From Centrapalus pauciflorus (lineage: Eukaryota; Streptophyta; Magnoliopsida; Asterales; Asteraceae): a stretch of 64,000 nucleotides of DNA. The notes under the pieces are model-generated. The model ran no database searches. It had not been told where the DNA came from and saw only the letters and a program-made list of their open reading frames with translations. Both the position numbers and the translations under genes were made by a program. The number at the start of each line of letters is the position of its first letter. Position 1 is the stretch's first letter. Positions 47,292 through 59,149 of the stretch are shown here, in pieces. Location: assembly GCA_020465985.1 (NCBI GenBank), contig JAANYP010002998.1, positions 204,060 through 268,059 of the forward strand. The letters are read 5' to 3'.

Positions 47292-49467
47292 GTGTCTAAA
47301 ACCATTGAAGAAAGTGCCAATGTTGAGTTTAATGAAAACACTGCAAATGTTAAAGGCACTGGTCCTGATTGGTTGTTTGATTTAGATTCACTAACAAATT
47401 CTCTGAGCTTTGTTGAGTATACTACAGAAACTGATGTAAACAGGGTTGAAGCTGCCAACACAAATTCTCATGCTGGTCACACACATACTCAAGCTGTTGG
47501 CACAAATTTTCAGACTGTTGGACATTCTGATAAATGGGATGAGTATACTGTTCTACCACTTCTATCTTGTGACCCACCAGGGGTACTGGATGCTCAACAA
47601 GATACAAATCTAGAGTCTGCAGTGCCAATCCCAAGTACTGAGGTAATAGCTTCATCCAATAGGGAAACAGTCCCATCTTCTGGTAAAGCTGTCCCTGAAG
47701 CTGAACCATCAAGTGGTCCTGAAGGAGATGATACCAATCTTGGAACATCCTTTCAGACAGATAGAGAGCCTACGCTCAGAGTTCACAAGTATGACCCTCT
47801 CAGTCAGGTCATGGGTGATCCACGCACTCCTGTACAGACAAGGACAATGGTTCACAATGAGTCTACTGATGCTGAATCAGTAGTTCCTGAATTTAGTCTA
47901 GCTGCTTTTGAACATGCATGTTTCATGTCACAATTTGAACCTAAGAAGGAATCTAAGGCTTTGAAAGATCCATCTTGGATTGAGGCAATGCAGGAAGAAC
48001 TACTGCAATTCAAGATTCAGAATGTATGGACTCTAGTTGATCTTCCTAAAGGAAAGAGAGCAATTGGTACAAAATGGGTGTTCAGAAACAAGAAGGATGA
48101 GAGAGGGATAGTAATCAAGAACAAAGCAAGACTGGTAGCACAAGGATACACTCAAGAAGAAGGAATAGATTATGCTGATGTCTTTGCCCCAGTAGCAAGG
48201 ATAGAAGCCATCAGACTGTTCCTAGCTTATGTCAGCTTCAAAGGATTCAAAGTGTACCAAATGGATGTGAAGTCCGCATTTCTGTATGGTACAATTGAAG
48301 AAGAGGTCTATGTGTGTCAACCCCCTGGATTTGAGGACTACAAGTATCCAGACAGAGTCTACAAATTAGACAAAGCCCTCTATGGACTCCATCAAGCCCC
48401 AAGAGCATGGTATGACACTTTGTCATCATACCTTCTACAAAATGGATTCAAGAGAGGTACTCTGGACAAAACATTGTTCACAAAGTCCATCAAATCTGAG
48501 ATTTTGCTTGTTCAGATCTATGTTGATTATATCATCTTTGGGTCAACAAATGACAGTCTGTGCAAAGAGTTTGAGACATTAATGCACAAAAAGTTTCAAA
48601 TGAGTTCAATGGGAGAACTCACCTTCTTTCTCGGATTGCAGGTCAAGCAGAAGCCCACAGGACTTTTTATAAGTCAATCAAAGTATGTTAAAGACATACT
48701 AGAAAAGTTTGGTTACAAAGATACCAAAGTCGCTAGTACTCCAATGGACACCCACAAGCAGCTTGATGCAGACAAAGAAGGAGTAGATGTGGACATTCAC
48801 CTATACAGAATCTTGATAGGTTCTCTAATGTATCTCACATCTTCTAGACCTGATATAATGTTTGCTGTTTGTGTTTGTGCCAGGTTTCAATGTACTCCAG
48901 AGGACTCACATCTGTTTGCTGTGAAGAGAATTTTTAGATATCTCAAGGGCCAACCTCATTTGGGCCTATGATATCCTAAAGACTCTCCTCTTGAACTAAC
49001 AACCTACTCTGATAGTGACTATGGAGGATGCAACATTGAAAGAAAATCCACAACTGGTGGATGTCAATATCTAGGAGCAACACTGGTCTCTTGGCAGTGC
49101 AAAAAGCAAACAACTGTCTCCACCTCATCTACTGAAGCTGAATATGTATGTAGCAGCTGCCAGCTGCTGCTCCCAAGTGATATGGATTCAAGATCAGCTG
49201 AGAGATTATGGTTTGAACTTCTTATCTACTCCTATTTACATTGACAACTCAAGTGCAATAAACATCGTACAAAATCCAGTGAAATTTCCCAAAACCAAGC
49301 ATATAGACATTAGATTTCATTTTATAAGAGACTGTAATGAGAAGAAATTAATCCAAGTTACCAGAATTTATACAGATGATCAGTTAGCTGATCTATTTAC
49401 AAAACCATTTGATGTAGGAAGATTCACCTTCCTAGTATCAAATATTGGCATGGTTAATATGGATTAA
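47292..49467 (+). pseudogene. pol: Copia F reverse transcriptase and RNase H
   Basis: The 559-residue open frame covers the acidic linker and the whole RT: IGTKWVFRNKKDERG, KNKARLVAQGYTQEEG, YQMDVKSAFLYGTIEEEVYV, ALYGLHQAPRAWYD, then the active site as IYVDYIIFGST, Tyr for the second Asp. A TGA at 48969-48971 replaces Trp of 'GLWYP'. RNase H has TYSDSDYGGC and SSTEAEYV. A 4-base duplication at about 49146-49153 shifts the frame, and 49144-49467 holds the rest through KHIDIRFHFIRD to a natural-looking end GMVNMD. Confidence 0.92.
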
Positions 49468-49841
49468 TTTGTTTTTCATCATTCTCTCTTATTTTATGAA
49501 GACTACATTTATGTTATATGCTTGTTTAAGGGGGAGACACTGTTTCATTAAAATATGCTTCATTTTAAACTAACAGCTTGAGTCATTTCTCAAGCTGCTA
49601 GTTCATTTCACTTGGACTATTAGTTGTTTTCACTTGATCTGTCAAAGTGTGCAGGGTAATTCTGTAATTTCTTATAAGTGTGCGCGGGATTAGATATTTT
49701 CGAAAATGCCCAAACCTTTAAAGGTCCCAGTTTCGTTCAATTATAACTACCAGTTGCAAAAATATCTTCCATGACCTTTCTTTTCTCTCTGAGCGATTAC
49801 ACACACATCTCTCAAACCCTAAATCACCGTCTTGATCGTAA
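49468..49841 (+). other. Spacer of copia F with polypurine-tract-like motif
   Basis: TTTAAGGGGGAGACAC at 49525-49540 looks like a polypurine tract. It is followed by TGTTTCATT and words shared with the F LTR start (ATTTCTCAAGCTGCTAGTT). LTR similarity does not continue. The end, CTCTCAAACCCTAAATCACC, resembles a plant gene 5' leader just before the ATG at 49842. Confidence 0.6.
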
Positions 49842-52156
49842 ATGGAGTTTGTCAAAGAACACGACTGTCTCCCTTATTCACTCAAACACACTGACCTTCA
49901 CCCATTCCACGACATGATGGACTTCCTTCGAAGTTCCCATATCCATCATGCCCTCACTATAAATCCCACCATCTATATATCCCATATAGAGCAGTTTTGG
50001 AAATATGCCTCTGTCAAAACCATCAACGGAGTCACCTCTTTCACATCCAAAATCGATGGCAACCCTATTTCTGTTACTGAGGAATCCATCCGCCAACACT
50101 TGCATCTTCAAGATGCCGCAGGTATTTCTGATCTATCCCTTACTGCCTTACATGAAGGCCTTTTTGCAATAGGGTATAGGGGCCCTACCGATTCTTTCAC
50201 TTTCTTTAAAGCACATTTTGCCCTTAAGTGGAAATACCTCGTACATGTTATACAACAGTGCATAAGCCCTAAAAGAACTGGTTGGTCATAATTTTCTTCA
50301 AATATAGCCACTGCCTTAGTGTGTTTATCAACGGGCCAACAGTTCAGATTTTCAAACATGATTTTTCAGGGGATGTTAAGGCATCATGCCCTAAAGAATG
50401 GGAAATTTTTGATGTATCCACGCTTTTTGGCTGAAATAATTGCAAGAACTTGCAATAATTTCAATGTACATAAAAGGATATATGTTTCCCATAGGCACTC
50501 TTTACCTTCAATAAAAAAGACTTTTAAAACCAAGTGCCAATTTTTTTAATGTAGATACTCTCTTGCCTTCTGCAATGTTGGGCATCAATCCAATAAACAG
50601 AGGAGGCGGTCCTGAGCAGGCTCAGCCATCCATCACTGCTTCACCCCCAGGACCCCAACCCACTCCTCCTGATACAAATATTCCATCTGCTCCTTCAATC
50701 AAACCCACATCCCCACTAATACAATATAAACGACAAAGGGTTTCAGGAGCTCCTTCCTCCTCAGCCCTAACACCAGAGCCAAATATCCCTGTGCCGGAGG
50801 ACACTTCTGCATAGAATATCCAAAGGGAACCCACTAAGGTCACTCCCATCCTCAATTTGGAGGTGGCCATCCCAACAGAGGATGTCCATATAGGGTTTGT
50901 GGCTGACACTACTGTTGTCTCTGCACAAGAGGCACAGGCCAGTGTCAACATCACTAAGACCACACCCATGGCCACAGAGGGTGTGCAAGCACCTTCTGGA
51001 AGTCCCCAGTACCAAGAACAAAGGGGCCCAGATGTTTCTACTTCTGGAATTCATGCCAGTGATAGATCAGAAGCACCACTATCATTTGCTGATCTTGAGG
51101 CTAGTCTGCAACTCATGATATTGACGGATCCTCAGCTGAAACCTGTTTAGCCGTATTGGAACATTACCAATCCCTTATTGCTACACAGGGGGCACAAATT
51201 ACAGCACTACAACAGACAATAGCAGCTCAACATCAGAGAATGGGTTATTTTCATCAAGGGTTCACCCTATGTGGGAATAAGATCATTCAACTTGAGAAGA
51301 TGATTTGAACCCTAATGGCAAAGGTTGTAGGTGCTTCTGGCCAAACCAATGCATCCAAAACGGGGGAGAATCAGGAGATTCCAATTTCAGTCCAAACAGC
51401 TTCAACTCCAGCTCCAACGGTCCCAGATTCTAGGCTAACAGTCCCACCAGCTACTCAAGCTGTTAGCCTAGAAACTCAAGCTGCTCCAACCAGCACAACT
51501 AGAGTTGTTATTAGAGAAGGAATTCAGGCTCCTGCCAGTACAGTCCAATCCATAGCATCTGCTTCCAGATATAAAGGCAAGGGTATATTAATTGAAGCTC
51601 CATAGATTAAATTTTCCACTAAAGAAGCCCAGGTTGCTCATGATGCTAAATTTGCAAGAAAGTTAGCAGAGGAACAGGATGATCTCTTAGACCAGCAAGC
51701 CCATGCTCCAATGAAAGATGATGAAATTTGTGGTCAAGCAAAATCAGAAGAAAAGGAAAATGCCTACAGGGCATTCAAAGGCAGAACACATAAAATTTTT
51801 GATCAACTTCTCTGCATCAGTTGGAATTCCTAAAATAATGGCTAAGTCATGGCCAACAGAAAAGCTGCAAGATCTACATGATAAAGAGATGGAAAAACAG
51901 AAAGCAGCCAAAGCCTCTCAACAAGTCCAAAGTCAACAAGAACATGTTAAAGCTGGTGTCAGTATTCCTCCTCCTCCTGTTCAAACTGCTGCTAATGACC
52001 CTCAATCAGAAGTTATTCAACAAGCAAAGCTTGATCAGGTGAAAAGGGTGTTGTTTGAGCATCAGCTACAAAAGGTGATGGAAATTGAAGACCCTCGATC
52101 AGCATGACTTCTTCAAGCCTCCTATTACATACTGGTATGCTAAGTCAATGGATGGC
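49842..52156 (+). pseudogene. Downstream ORF of copia F, unknown function, broken and truncated
   Basis: Clean start: MEFVKEHDCLPYSLKHTDLH, then MMDFLRSSHIHHALTINPTI, EQFWKYASVKTINGV, IDGNPISVTEESIRQHLHLQ and KWKYLVHVIQQCISPKRTG. A frameshift at about 50290 is followed by CLSTGQQFRFSNMIFQGMLR and FLMYPRFLAEIIAR. The middle (50560-51610) is Pro/Thr/Ser/Gln-rich. A basic, Gln-rich, helix-prone part (51718-52107) follows. It ends in FFKPPITYWYAKSMDG, cut by D at the place where A continues with LFIIKRTDG. Same family as 14605-17438. No membrane span or signal peptide seen; function unknown. Confidence 0.72.
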
Positions 52157-53237
52157 TGTAACATCCGGCACTAAACCAGGTTAGCAACAATGACCTAATC
52201 TGTATTTAATAGCCAGTTATAACCTAATCAGTGGTCATTAGAAGTTAATCAAGTGATTAACAATGTTTATTAGAAAATTCAACTCAATTAGAATCAAATT
52301 CATTGGTGCGATTAATCCGGAAATCAATTAATCCGATCAATTTACGTTATGAGGGATTAATTCAACTAAGTACATTATTAAATTATGATTAGTGACACTA
52401 ATCAAACACTAATACAATTACTTAACATTAATTATGCAAGTCTAAAACAATTCATTAAAACAATGCATCCATAAGTATTTATGAAATTACAAGAAAAGGG
52501 AAATACAAGAATACATTTCTAAATACATTTCTACAAAATAAAATATAAATACACTATAAATACATAAAGGGGTCAGCCATAGGCCATGGGTTTTTTTAGA
52601 GTTTGACTTCAATTTTTTTAATATTACTTTAAACACAATCATTTTGTTTAAAAGTGCACACAACCTCCTACTTTCCATGCCTTTCATCATTTGAAAGACC
52701 AAGAATTTCTCTATAAATAGAGAGGCATTTCATTCATTTTAATCACACCCAAAAACCTCTTCTCTCCCTCTAAAATCCGGATCTATACACACAAATCACA
52801 AACCTTTTGCTTTCAAGTGTTCTTCAAGAAATTCAAGTGTTCTTGGTGCATATCTTGCAAGGATTTCAACTTCTACTCAAAATCATATTCTAAATACTTC
52901 AAAGTAAGTTTCATAAAATATATATAAGATGTTTACATAAGTCTTGCATAATATATATAATCACCAACAACAACAAGTTTCATAAAAACTCAAGTTTATA
53001 AATTTCTAGTTTTTGTTTTTAAGTTGTTTCTTTAAATGTGTTTATGAATATATGAACACATCATAAAAGTGTTAATATTATGAAAATAAGTGATATATAT
53101 GTGTTTTATAACTTTTATAACATTTATACAAGTAGTCCTTGAATAAACAAGAAGAATCATAAGTTGTTTCAAGTTTATAAACTGCGGATTTTCGGCAGAA
53201 AATTTATATCGACTTTGAAAAATCATAACTATTTCAT
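52157..53237 (+). repeat. 5' LTR of chromovirus D, first part
   Basis: Matches the inverse of 19064-20107 and of 31305-31941. It includes a stretch with a fragmentary repeat of TTCAAGTGTTCTT. It ends AAATCATAACTATTTCAT, where copia C begins. Confidence 0.9.
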
Positions 53238-53862
53238 TGTTGGTACACCCTGTGTGACGATAGCAGTCTAAGTATAGTTAGCATTTTGTGTAAGTCAACT
53301 TACGTAGTATTGAATATTGACTAGTGTTTGATATATGTGATTATGTGTGTTTGATATTTGTTGTTTGTATGTTTGAACTTGGTGTAACGTATTAAAAGAA
53401 GTTCAAACATAAAGTTCAAAGATATATTCAAACATAAGTTAAAACATATGTTCAAATAGAAGTTTGATAGTTGAAATTCGAATTTGATATAAATTCGAAT
53501 TTATACTTAAGGTAGATTCGAATTTTTCAAGTGGACAAATTCGAATGGGCCTTGGGCCTGATTCGAATTTGTCCTAAGACAAAATCGAATATGTCAGTGT
53601 AATTAAGGGTTAACTCGAATAATTATTAGACTTTGCAGAATTTCAGAGTGTGATTAAGCAAAGGCGATCTCGAATTTGATAGTATTCAGAGAGCGGTCTT
53701 CGGAGAGAATCATTGTGTAGGTGCGTTCGTAGTCGTTCGTATAACACCGTGGTAGTCTCCGTGTTCCCGTGTGTGTGATCTTACCGTCAAGCCGCTAACG
53801 AGGATTCCGCACTCGTTGGACGGTGTCGCGTCAAGATAGATCCGTAGAGTCAAGACCTTACA
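53238..53862 (+). repeat. 5' LTR of copia C (625 bp)
   Basis: TGTTGGTACACCCTGTGTGACGA…AAGACCTTACA. Contains repeated ATTCGAATTT words at 53470-53590. Same family as the LTR of A and the solo LTR. Confidence 0.93.
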
Positions 53863-53864
53863 AG

Positions 53865-53877
53865 TGGTATCAGAGCC
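53865..53877 (+). other. Primer binding site of copia C
   Basis: TGGTATCAGAGCC, exact, two bases after the LTR end. Confidence 0.93.
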
Positions 53878-54455
53878 TTTGGGGTGTTCTTGGTGTTCTT
53901 CGTGTTCATAAGATACATCCTAGGTTTCTTGACGTTTTGGACGGATAATATCACGATTTTGGAGACTTTTCGAGCTTATCAAGTTAGATCTCGGGAAATA
54001 CTTTGTTGAAGTTCAAGTTTTTTTATCGAAATCAGTATTTTTACTCGTAAAAATATTGGTTTAATCTGCAAAACTTGAAAAACTCGAAGTATTAGCCGTT
54101 TTTCGAACTTGCGGCGCTCGAGTTTGTTAAGAGGGTATTAGGTTTCGCTCATTTTCGAGTTTAACTGAAAATACGCTCCTTTCGAGTTTCCTTAAAGTTT
54201 GATTCGAATTTGGCCTTCTCGAATTTGCTGGGATTTTAGATTTTACACTAAAATCGAATTTGAGGATTTCGAATTTAAGGGACCTTCGAGTTTGTCTTTA
54301 ATTTCGAATATAGTTGGACTTCAAACTTAATTTCGAATTTAGTTCCAAACCAGTTTAAAATTAATTAAATTCGAATTTATCCAAATTCGAAAGAATTACT
54401 TAAAATTAATTTCGAATTAAATTAATTAAGTTTGAATTCAAAAATATTTGAAACA
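53878..54455 (+). other. Copia C leader with TTCGAATTT/TCGAGTTT words
   Basis: No coding frame. TCGAATTT, TCGAGTTT, TTCGAACTT and ATTTCGAATT recur about twenty times from 54090 to 54440, many self-complementary (TTCGAA). Position is between primer site and gag. Confidence 0.8.
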
Positions 54456-57325
54456 ATGACAAGTCTATAGAGGTTCATTGAGATGGATCACGAGGTTGGA
54501 GAAGCGAATTCTCCATCGAAGTTGATGAAACTAGAAGACTATTACTGGTGGAAGGATAAGTTTGCCGACTTCGCGAGGTTTAATGATATGCGAATGTGGC
54601 TTTGTATCGACGAAGGATACATTCCACCTACAGCTGAGGTTGAAGGACGACAAAAGGTTGTGCCTTATTAGAAGATGAAGGATGACGATAAAAAGTTGTA
54701 TGAAGCCGAGAACCGTGCAGTCGCTATCATTATAATGGCGTTACCTCAGGAGATCTTGCACACTTTCCGTAATCAGAAGACAGTAAAAGAGCTGTGGGAT
54801 GCGTTAGAGAAACGGTGTGAAGGTAACCCGAGGGTCAGAAAAAACGGAATGGAAATGCTCAACAAGCAGTTCGCCATCTTCAAAGCATTGAAGAACGAAA
54901 AGCTGGATGAGACAATTACCAGATTTTATCACTTATTGACTGAGTTAGACAGCCATGATGTTGAGTATAGTGAAACAGAGAAAATTAACAAGATTCTAGA
55001 TGCTTTGCCTGCCAAATGGGAAATGTATGTGGCACTAATAAAGCATGACGAAGACAAATTCTATACTCTTACTCTCGACAGTGTTATCGGAACGCTGAGG
55101 GCATATTACTTTGAGTTGCTGAAGAAGGAGAGGGATTATGACCAAGTTCAAGATCCGGATATGTACTTTGGGAAATCAGAATCTTCAGGGGCAGCTGATG
55201 TGAAGACGGCTACAACATTCTTCTCGGGAGAGACACCGACACCGGTTGAATCAGAAGACTCAGTAAGTAGCGCTTTCTAAGGGTTTGCTAGACCAGAAGA
55301 AAAGCAGCATCAGGCTACTCCGGCATCTACATCTCAAGGGTATTCAAAGATGCCTATGAGCGCAACATCTGCAGAAGACCATCTGAATCTGTTGGCTTCA
55401 TTCGTGGCCGCTTACAGCAATTGCGTTCAGTGCAAAATCAACGATCCTGCGCTTTGGGATGAGGATTACGATCAGGTAGATCCTGATGATCTGGAAGAGA
55501 TGGATCTGCAATGGAAACTGGCCATGGTAACTCAAAGAGTTAAAAGGTTCATCAAAAGGATGGGAAGAAACCTCAACGTTAGTAACAATAAGATTGGATT
55601 TGATAAGTCCAAGGTTAAGTGTTACAACTGTAGGGGTTAGGACACTTCGCTAGAGAGTGTTAGAGACCGAAAGTAGAGAACTACCAGGGGCAGTATCAGA
55701 ATCAATCGCAAGGGCGATATCTACCGGGTATTTCAACCAGTCAGGCTAATATAGCTGGTCTGTTATCCAATGTTACATCAGACAGACAGCTAGATGGAAC
55801 TTATGACTGGAGTACACATCCAGAGTCGAACGCTAGAGCCTCTATGGCTGAAGTGACCGAGACTGGAAGTGATGGAGCAGAGGAAATTACAGGGGACAAC
55901 AATCAGAATGAAAGCAGTCCGATGTGGGTAGAAAAGTCAGCTTGTCAGACAATTCTAGAGTTCGCCGCACAGATGGCCAACGTCGAATCAGATCATGCCA
56001 AGGTAACTCTGAACTTTTCTCTTTTCCATGATTTATGTGTTTTATGTGCTACGTCTAACGATAGGTTAAATTTAGTACTTGTATCACATCAAAATATATC
56101 TGCTCAGAATGAATCATTAAAATCAGACAACGCTAGCCTAGTAGACATAAAGCAAGATCTTAGAGATAAGCTTAAGGCCGATGCACAAGATGTCGTAGTT
56201 CTAAAGGAAAAGCTTAGTGAACAACGTGTTAGATTAGAACAGATGTACCAACATGTTGAGGCATTGACTAAAGAGCTTAAAACCAAAGAAGTAGAGCTAG
56301 CAGAATCTAAGGTAAAGGTAGCTGAGGTAAATAGTAAACTTGAAAAGTTTAGGAACTCATCACTTAACCTAGGGAAGATCTTAGATGCACAGCGTCAGTC
56401 TAAGAAGCCTGTAGGTCTAGGGTATCATGAGAGTCCTCCACCTTTCAACGATAACTATGTACCTCAACCTCAGGAGAAAACTGAAAAATCAGTTGAATCA
56501 GAGGAAATACCAGAACCAGTGTCTGAAATTGCTAAGGAAAATGAAACTAAGGTGACTGCTAATAATGTCAAGATTAAGAAAGTTAAATTTGTGCCATCCT
56601 CTAGTGATAAACCTGTAGGACAACACAAAATTGACTTTAATGATCAGGAGGAGGAACCAGTCGCTATAGTTGAACCAAAAGAACCAGACACTAGTGAGAC
56701 ACCTAAGTCAAAGGGCTCTCATAAAAAGTCAATTGACAAAATGTCTTGCTTTAGATGTCACGGAAGGGGGCATGTTGCTTCTAGTTGTCCACATAGGAAA
56801 GTAGATACTACACCTAAGACTGGAAAGCCGGAACAACTTAATCCTTCTCCAAGTGTTGCAAGCACTAGTAGTTCTCAAAATACCGAGAAAACTGTGCAAG
56901 CTACACCTAAATCTGCTGTGAAACAAACACCTGTGTCAAGTCGACCGAAAGAAGTGATTAGGAATAATTCACCAAATCGAGTCATTAATCAATCTAGGTC
57001 AGGACCGCAACAGAATTATAGGAGTACTACACCTAGCAGAGCTTACACTCCGGTTAGGTCACATACCCCTGTAAGACATCAAACACCAGGTGGAGCTCAG
57101 GGAAATTAGTCGGAAATGCATTATAATCGAAATTATTCAAGAGCTCCACAGCATATGCCTACACGAAGGCCGAGAGTGAACATAAATCACTCTTCACCAC
57201 AAAACACTCCAATTCAAAAACCCAAGTCACCTGAACGGAGATATGGGTATTTGAAAGAGTTTAAGTATGTGGACGAGAATGGTATTACCAAGTCAATTAT
57301 GGCTTCGGTTCCCCGTGATAACTAA
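54456..57325 (+). pseudogene. gag: Copia C gag, broken
   Basis: ATG at 54456 is followed four codons later by TAG; the next in-frame Met is 54483 (MDHEVGEANSPSKLMKLEDY). The core has YWWKDKFADFARFNDMRMWL, a TAG for Trp at 54669-54671, LPQEILHTFRNQKTVKELWD and TRFYHLLTELDS. TAA at 55278-55280. The first zinc knuckle (KCYNCRG, then GHFAREC) is split by a 1-base loss at about 55640. An open 421-residue frame (55844-57109) has a long coiled coil and a second knuckle CFRCHGRGHVASSC. It ends at TAA 57323-57325. Confidence 0.88.
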
Positions 57326-57347
57326 CCTATTTTCTTTCATGTGCAGG
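57322..57347 (+). promoter_or_regulatory. Candidate 3' splice acceptor between gag and protease of copia C
   Basis: CTAAC (57322-57326) overlaps the gag stop TAA, followed by CTATTTTCTTTCATGTGCAG/G with AG at 57345-57346. Good pyrimidine tract. Same arrangement as copia F. Confidence 0.5.
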
Positions 57348-57970
57348 AGATAACTACAGGTCCAAACAACAAATGGTTCGTCGACAGTGGTTGCTCCAGG
57401 CACATGATAGGGGAAAGAAGTCTACTCGCAGACTTCAAGGGAGGGAATCGGGGATTTGTATCATTCGCTGGCAATAAAGGAGGAAATATCACCGGTACTG
57501 TAGTGGTCACTAATGGGACTATCAAATTGGATCAAGTTTATCACATTGATAAACTGGTTCACAATCTCATTAGTGTATCTCAAATCTGTGATAAGAAGAA
57601 CTCAGTACTATTCACTGATACTGAGGCGTTATTGCTGAAACCGGGGTTCAGAATACCTGAAGAATGGATACTGATGAGGGCTCCAAGGAAGAATGACCTG
57701 TACATGCTCGACATGAACAAGCCGGAATCTTCGATGGGACCAATTTGTCTGCTATCTAAAGCTTCAGAGACTTAGTCGGTTTTATGGCACAGACGCATGG
57801 CACACTTGCACCTAAGAAAGATGAACTACATTACGAAAAATGGTTTGGTGCAAGGTGTTCCCATGAAGAGTTTTCAGTTCAAGGATAAGTGTCTACCGTG
57901 CAAGAAAGGAAAACAAAATAAGAAGGCACACAAGTCCAAGACTTAGAACTCCATCGCTGCCACATTCGAT
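57341..57970 (+). pseudogene. pol: Copia C protease and integrase zinc region
   Basis: Protease FVDSGCSRHMIG is intact at the active site, then FVSFAGNKGGNITGTVVV and VHNLISVSQICDK. TAG at 57773-57775 is followed in frame by LWHRRMAHLHL…CLPCKKGKQ, the H2C2 finger, and a further TAG near 57944. In frame with gag across its stop. Confidence 0.9.
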
Positions 57971-59149
57971 TTGTTGCATATGGACCTCTTCGGACCAATC
58001 AACAAAAGGAGTATAGGTGGTAGTTGGTACTGTTTAGTTATTACTGACGATTACTCACGTTTTTCTTGGGTTTTTTTTTTAGGTACAAAGGACGAGACGG
58101 CTGCAAAGCTCATCGGGTTCTTAGACCAAGTGGAAAATTCTTACGGAACGAGGGTTAAGCGTATCCGAAGTGATAACGGAACAGAATTTAATAACACTGT
58201 TATTGGTGTATATTGCCTATCAAAGGGCACAGTGCATCAATTTAGTGCACCTTATGAGCCACAACAAAATGGGGTGGCCGAACGGAAAAACAGGACATTG
58301 ATTGAGGCAGCAAGGACCATGCTTTCAGATTCAAAGGTTCCTACCATGTTTTGGGGGGAGGCAGTGAATACCGCATGCCATGTTTTAAACCGGGTCCTTA
58401 CTGTCAAATCATTGAACAAAACCTGTTATGAAGTTTTGAATAAACGGCCACCAAATTTAACTGGCTTCAAACCTTTTGGGGTACCATGTACTTTAATGAA
58501 AAGGAAACATCAACCAAAATTTGGTGAAAAGGCTGACGAAGGTTATTTCCTAGGTTATGTGCCTAATTCTCCAAATAAAAGGGTTTTTAACAAATCAAAT
58601 GGTACAGTAGAGATTGTGTATAACATTGACATCACAAGTTATACACATGAACCCCAAACTGGTCCGGAATGGATATTTGATTATGACAAATTGTTTGAGT
58701 CAATTAACATTCCTTCGGATGGAAATGCAGGTACAATCGAACAGGACATGTCGTCATTAAATTTGAATGACGAGGGTCAAAGTTTTCCGAGGACCACCGT
58801 TCCATCAACATCCGAGCCTACATCAACTGAAGATAGATCTTCGGTAGAAAATGATTCTGAAGTGCCTACAAACAAAAATCAGACAACAAATTCTAACTCT
58901 GAAGACGGTGTCCATGAGGAAGAAAATGTGGAGTCTGAAGTCGTTCCCCCGTTAGGAGAGATAGGATCAAATTTGGGAGATAATCTTAGAGTTGACGAGA
59001 TAGAGATATCTAGGTTTAATAAGAATCATCCTATTGAGAGTATCATAGGAAATCCTAATGCTGGTGTGAGGACTAGGAGTAGTTTGAATAACAACACAAT
59101 GTTGTTGTCGATGATCAATGACTCCGACGCCTTTCATACTTGCCTCTAA
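57971..59149 (+). pseudogene. pol: Copia C integrase core and linker
   Basis: A 392-residue open frame: LLHMDLFGPINKRS (first Asp), RIRSDNGTEFNN (second Asp), FSAPYEPQQNGVAERKNRTL (Glu). The C-terminal region with KFGEKADEGYFLGYVPNSPN and an acidic linker with VVPPLGEIGSNLGDN follow. All three catalytic residues are present, making this the best integrase core in the window. Confidence 0.93.

Larger units (their letters stand above)
41960..52156 (+). mobile_element. Copia F, 5' LTR to downstream ORF, 3' LTR absent
   Basis: LTR 41960-42668, initiator-Met primer site, gag, protease, integrase, RT, RNase H, short spacer, then a downstream ORF cut at 52156 by chromovirus D. The right end and 3' LTR are not in the window. 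A solo LTR of the A/C family sits in gag. The pol stretch 47292-48971 is a 559-residue open frame, so F is the least decayed copy here. Confidence 0.92.
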
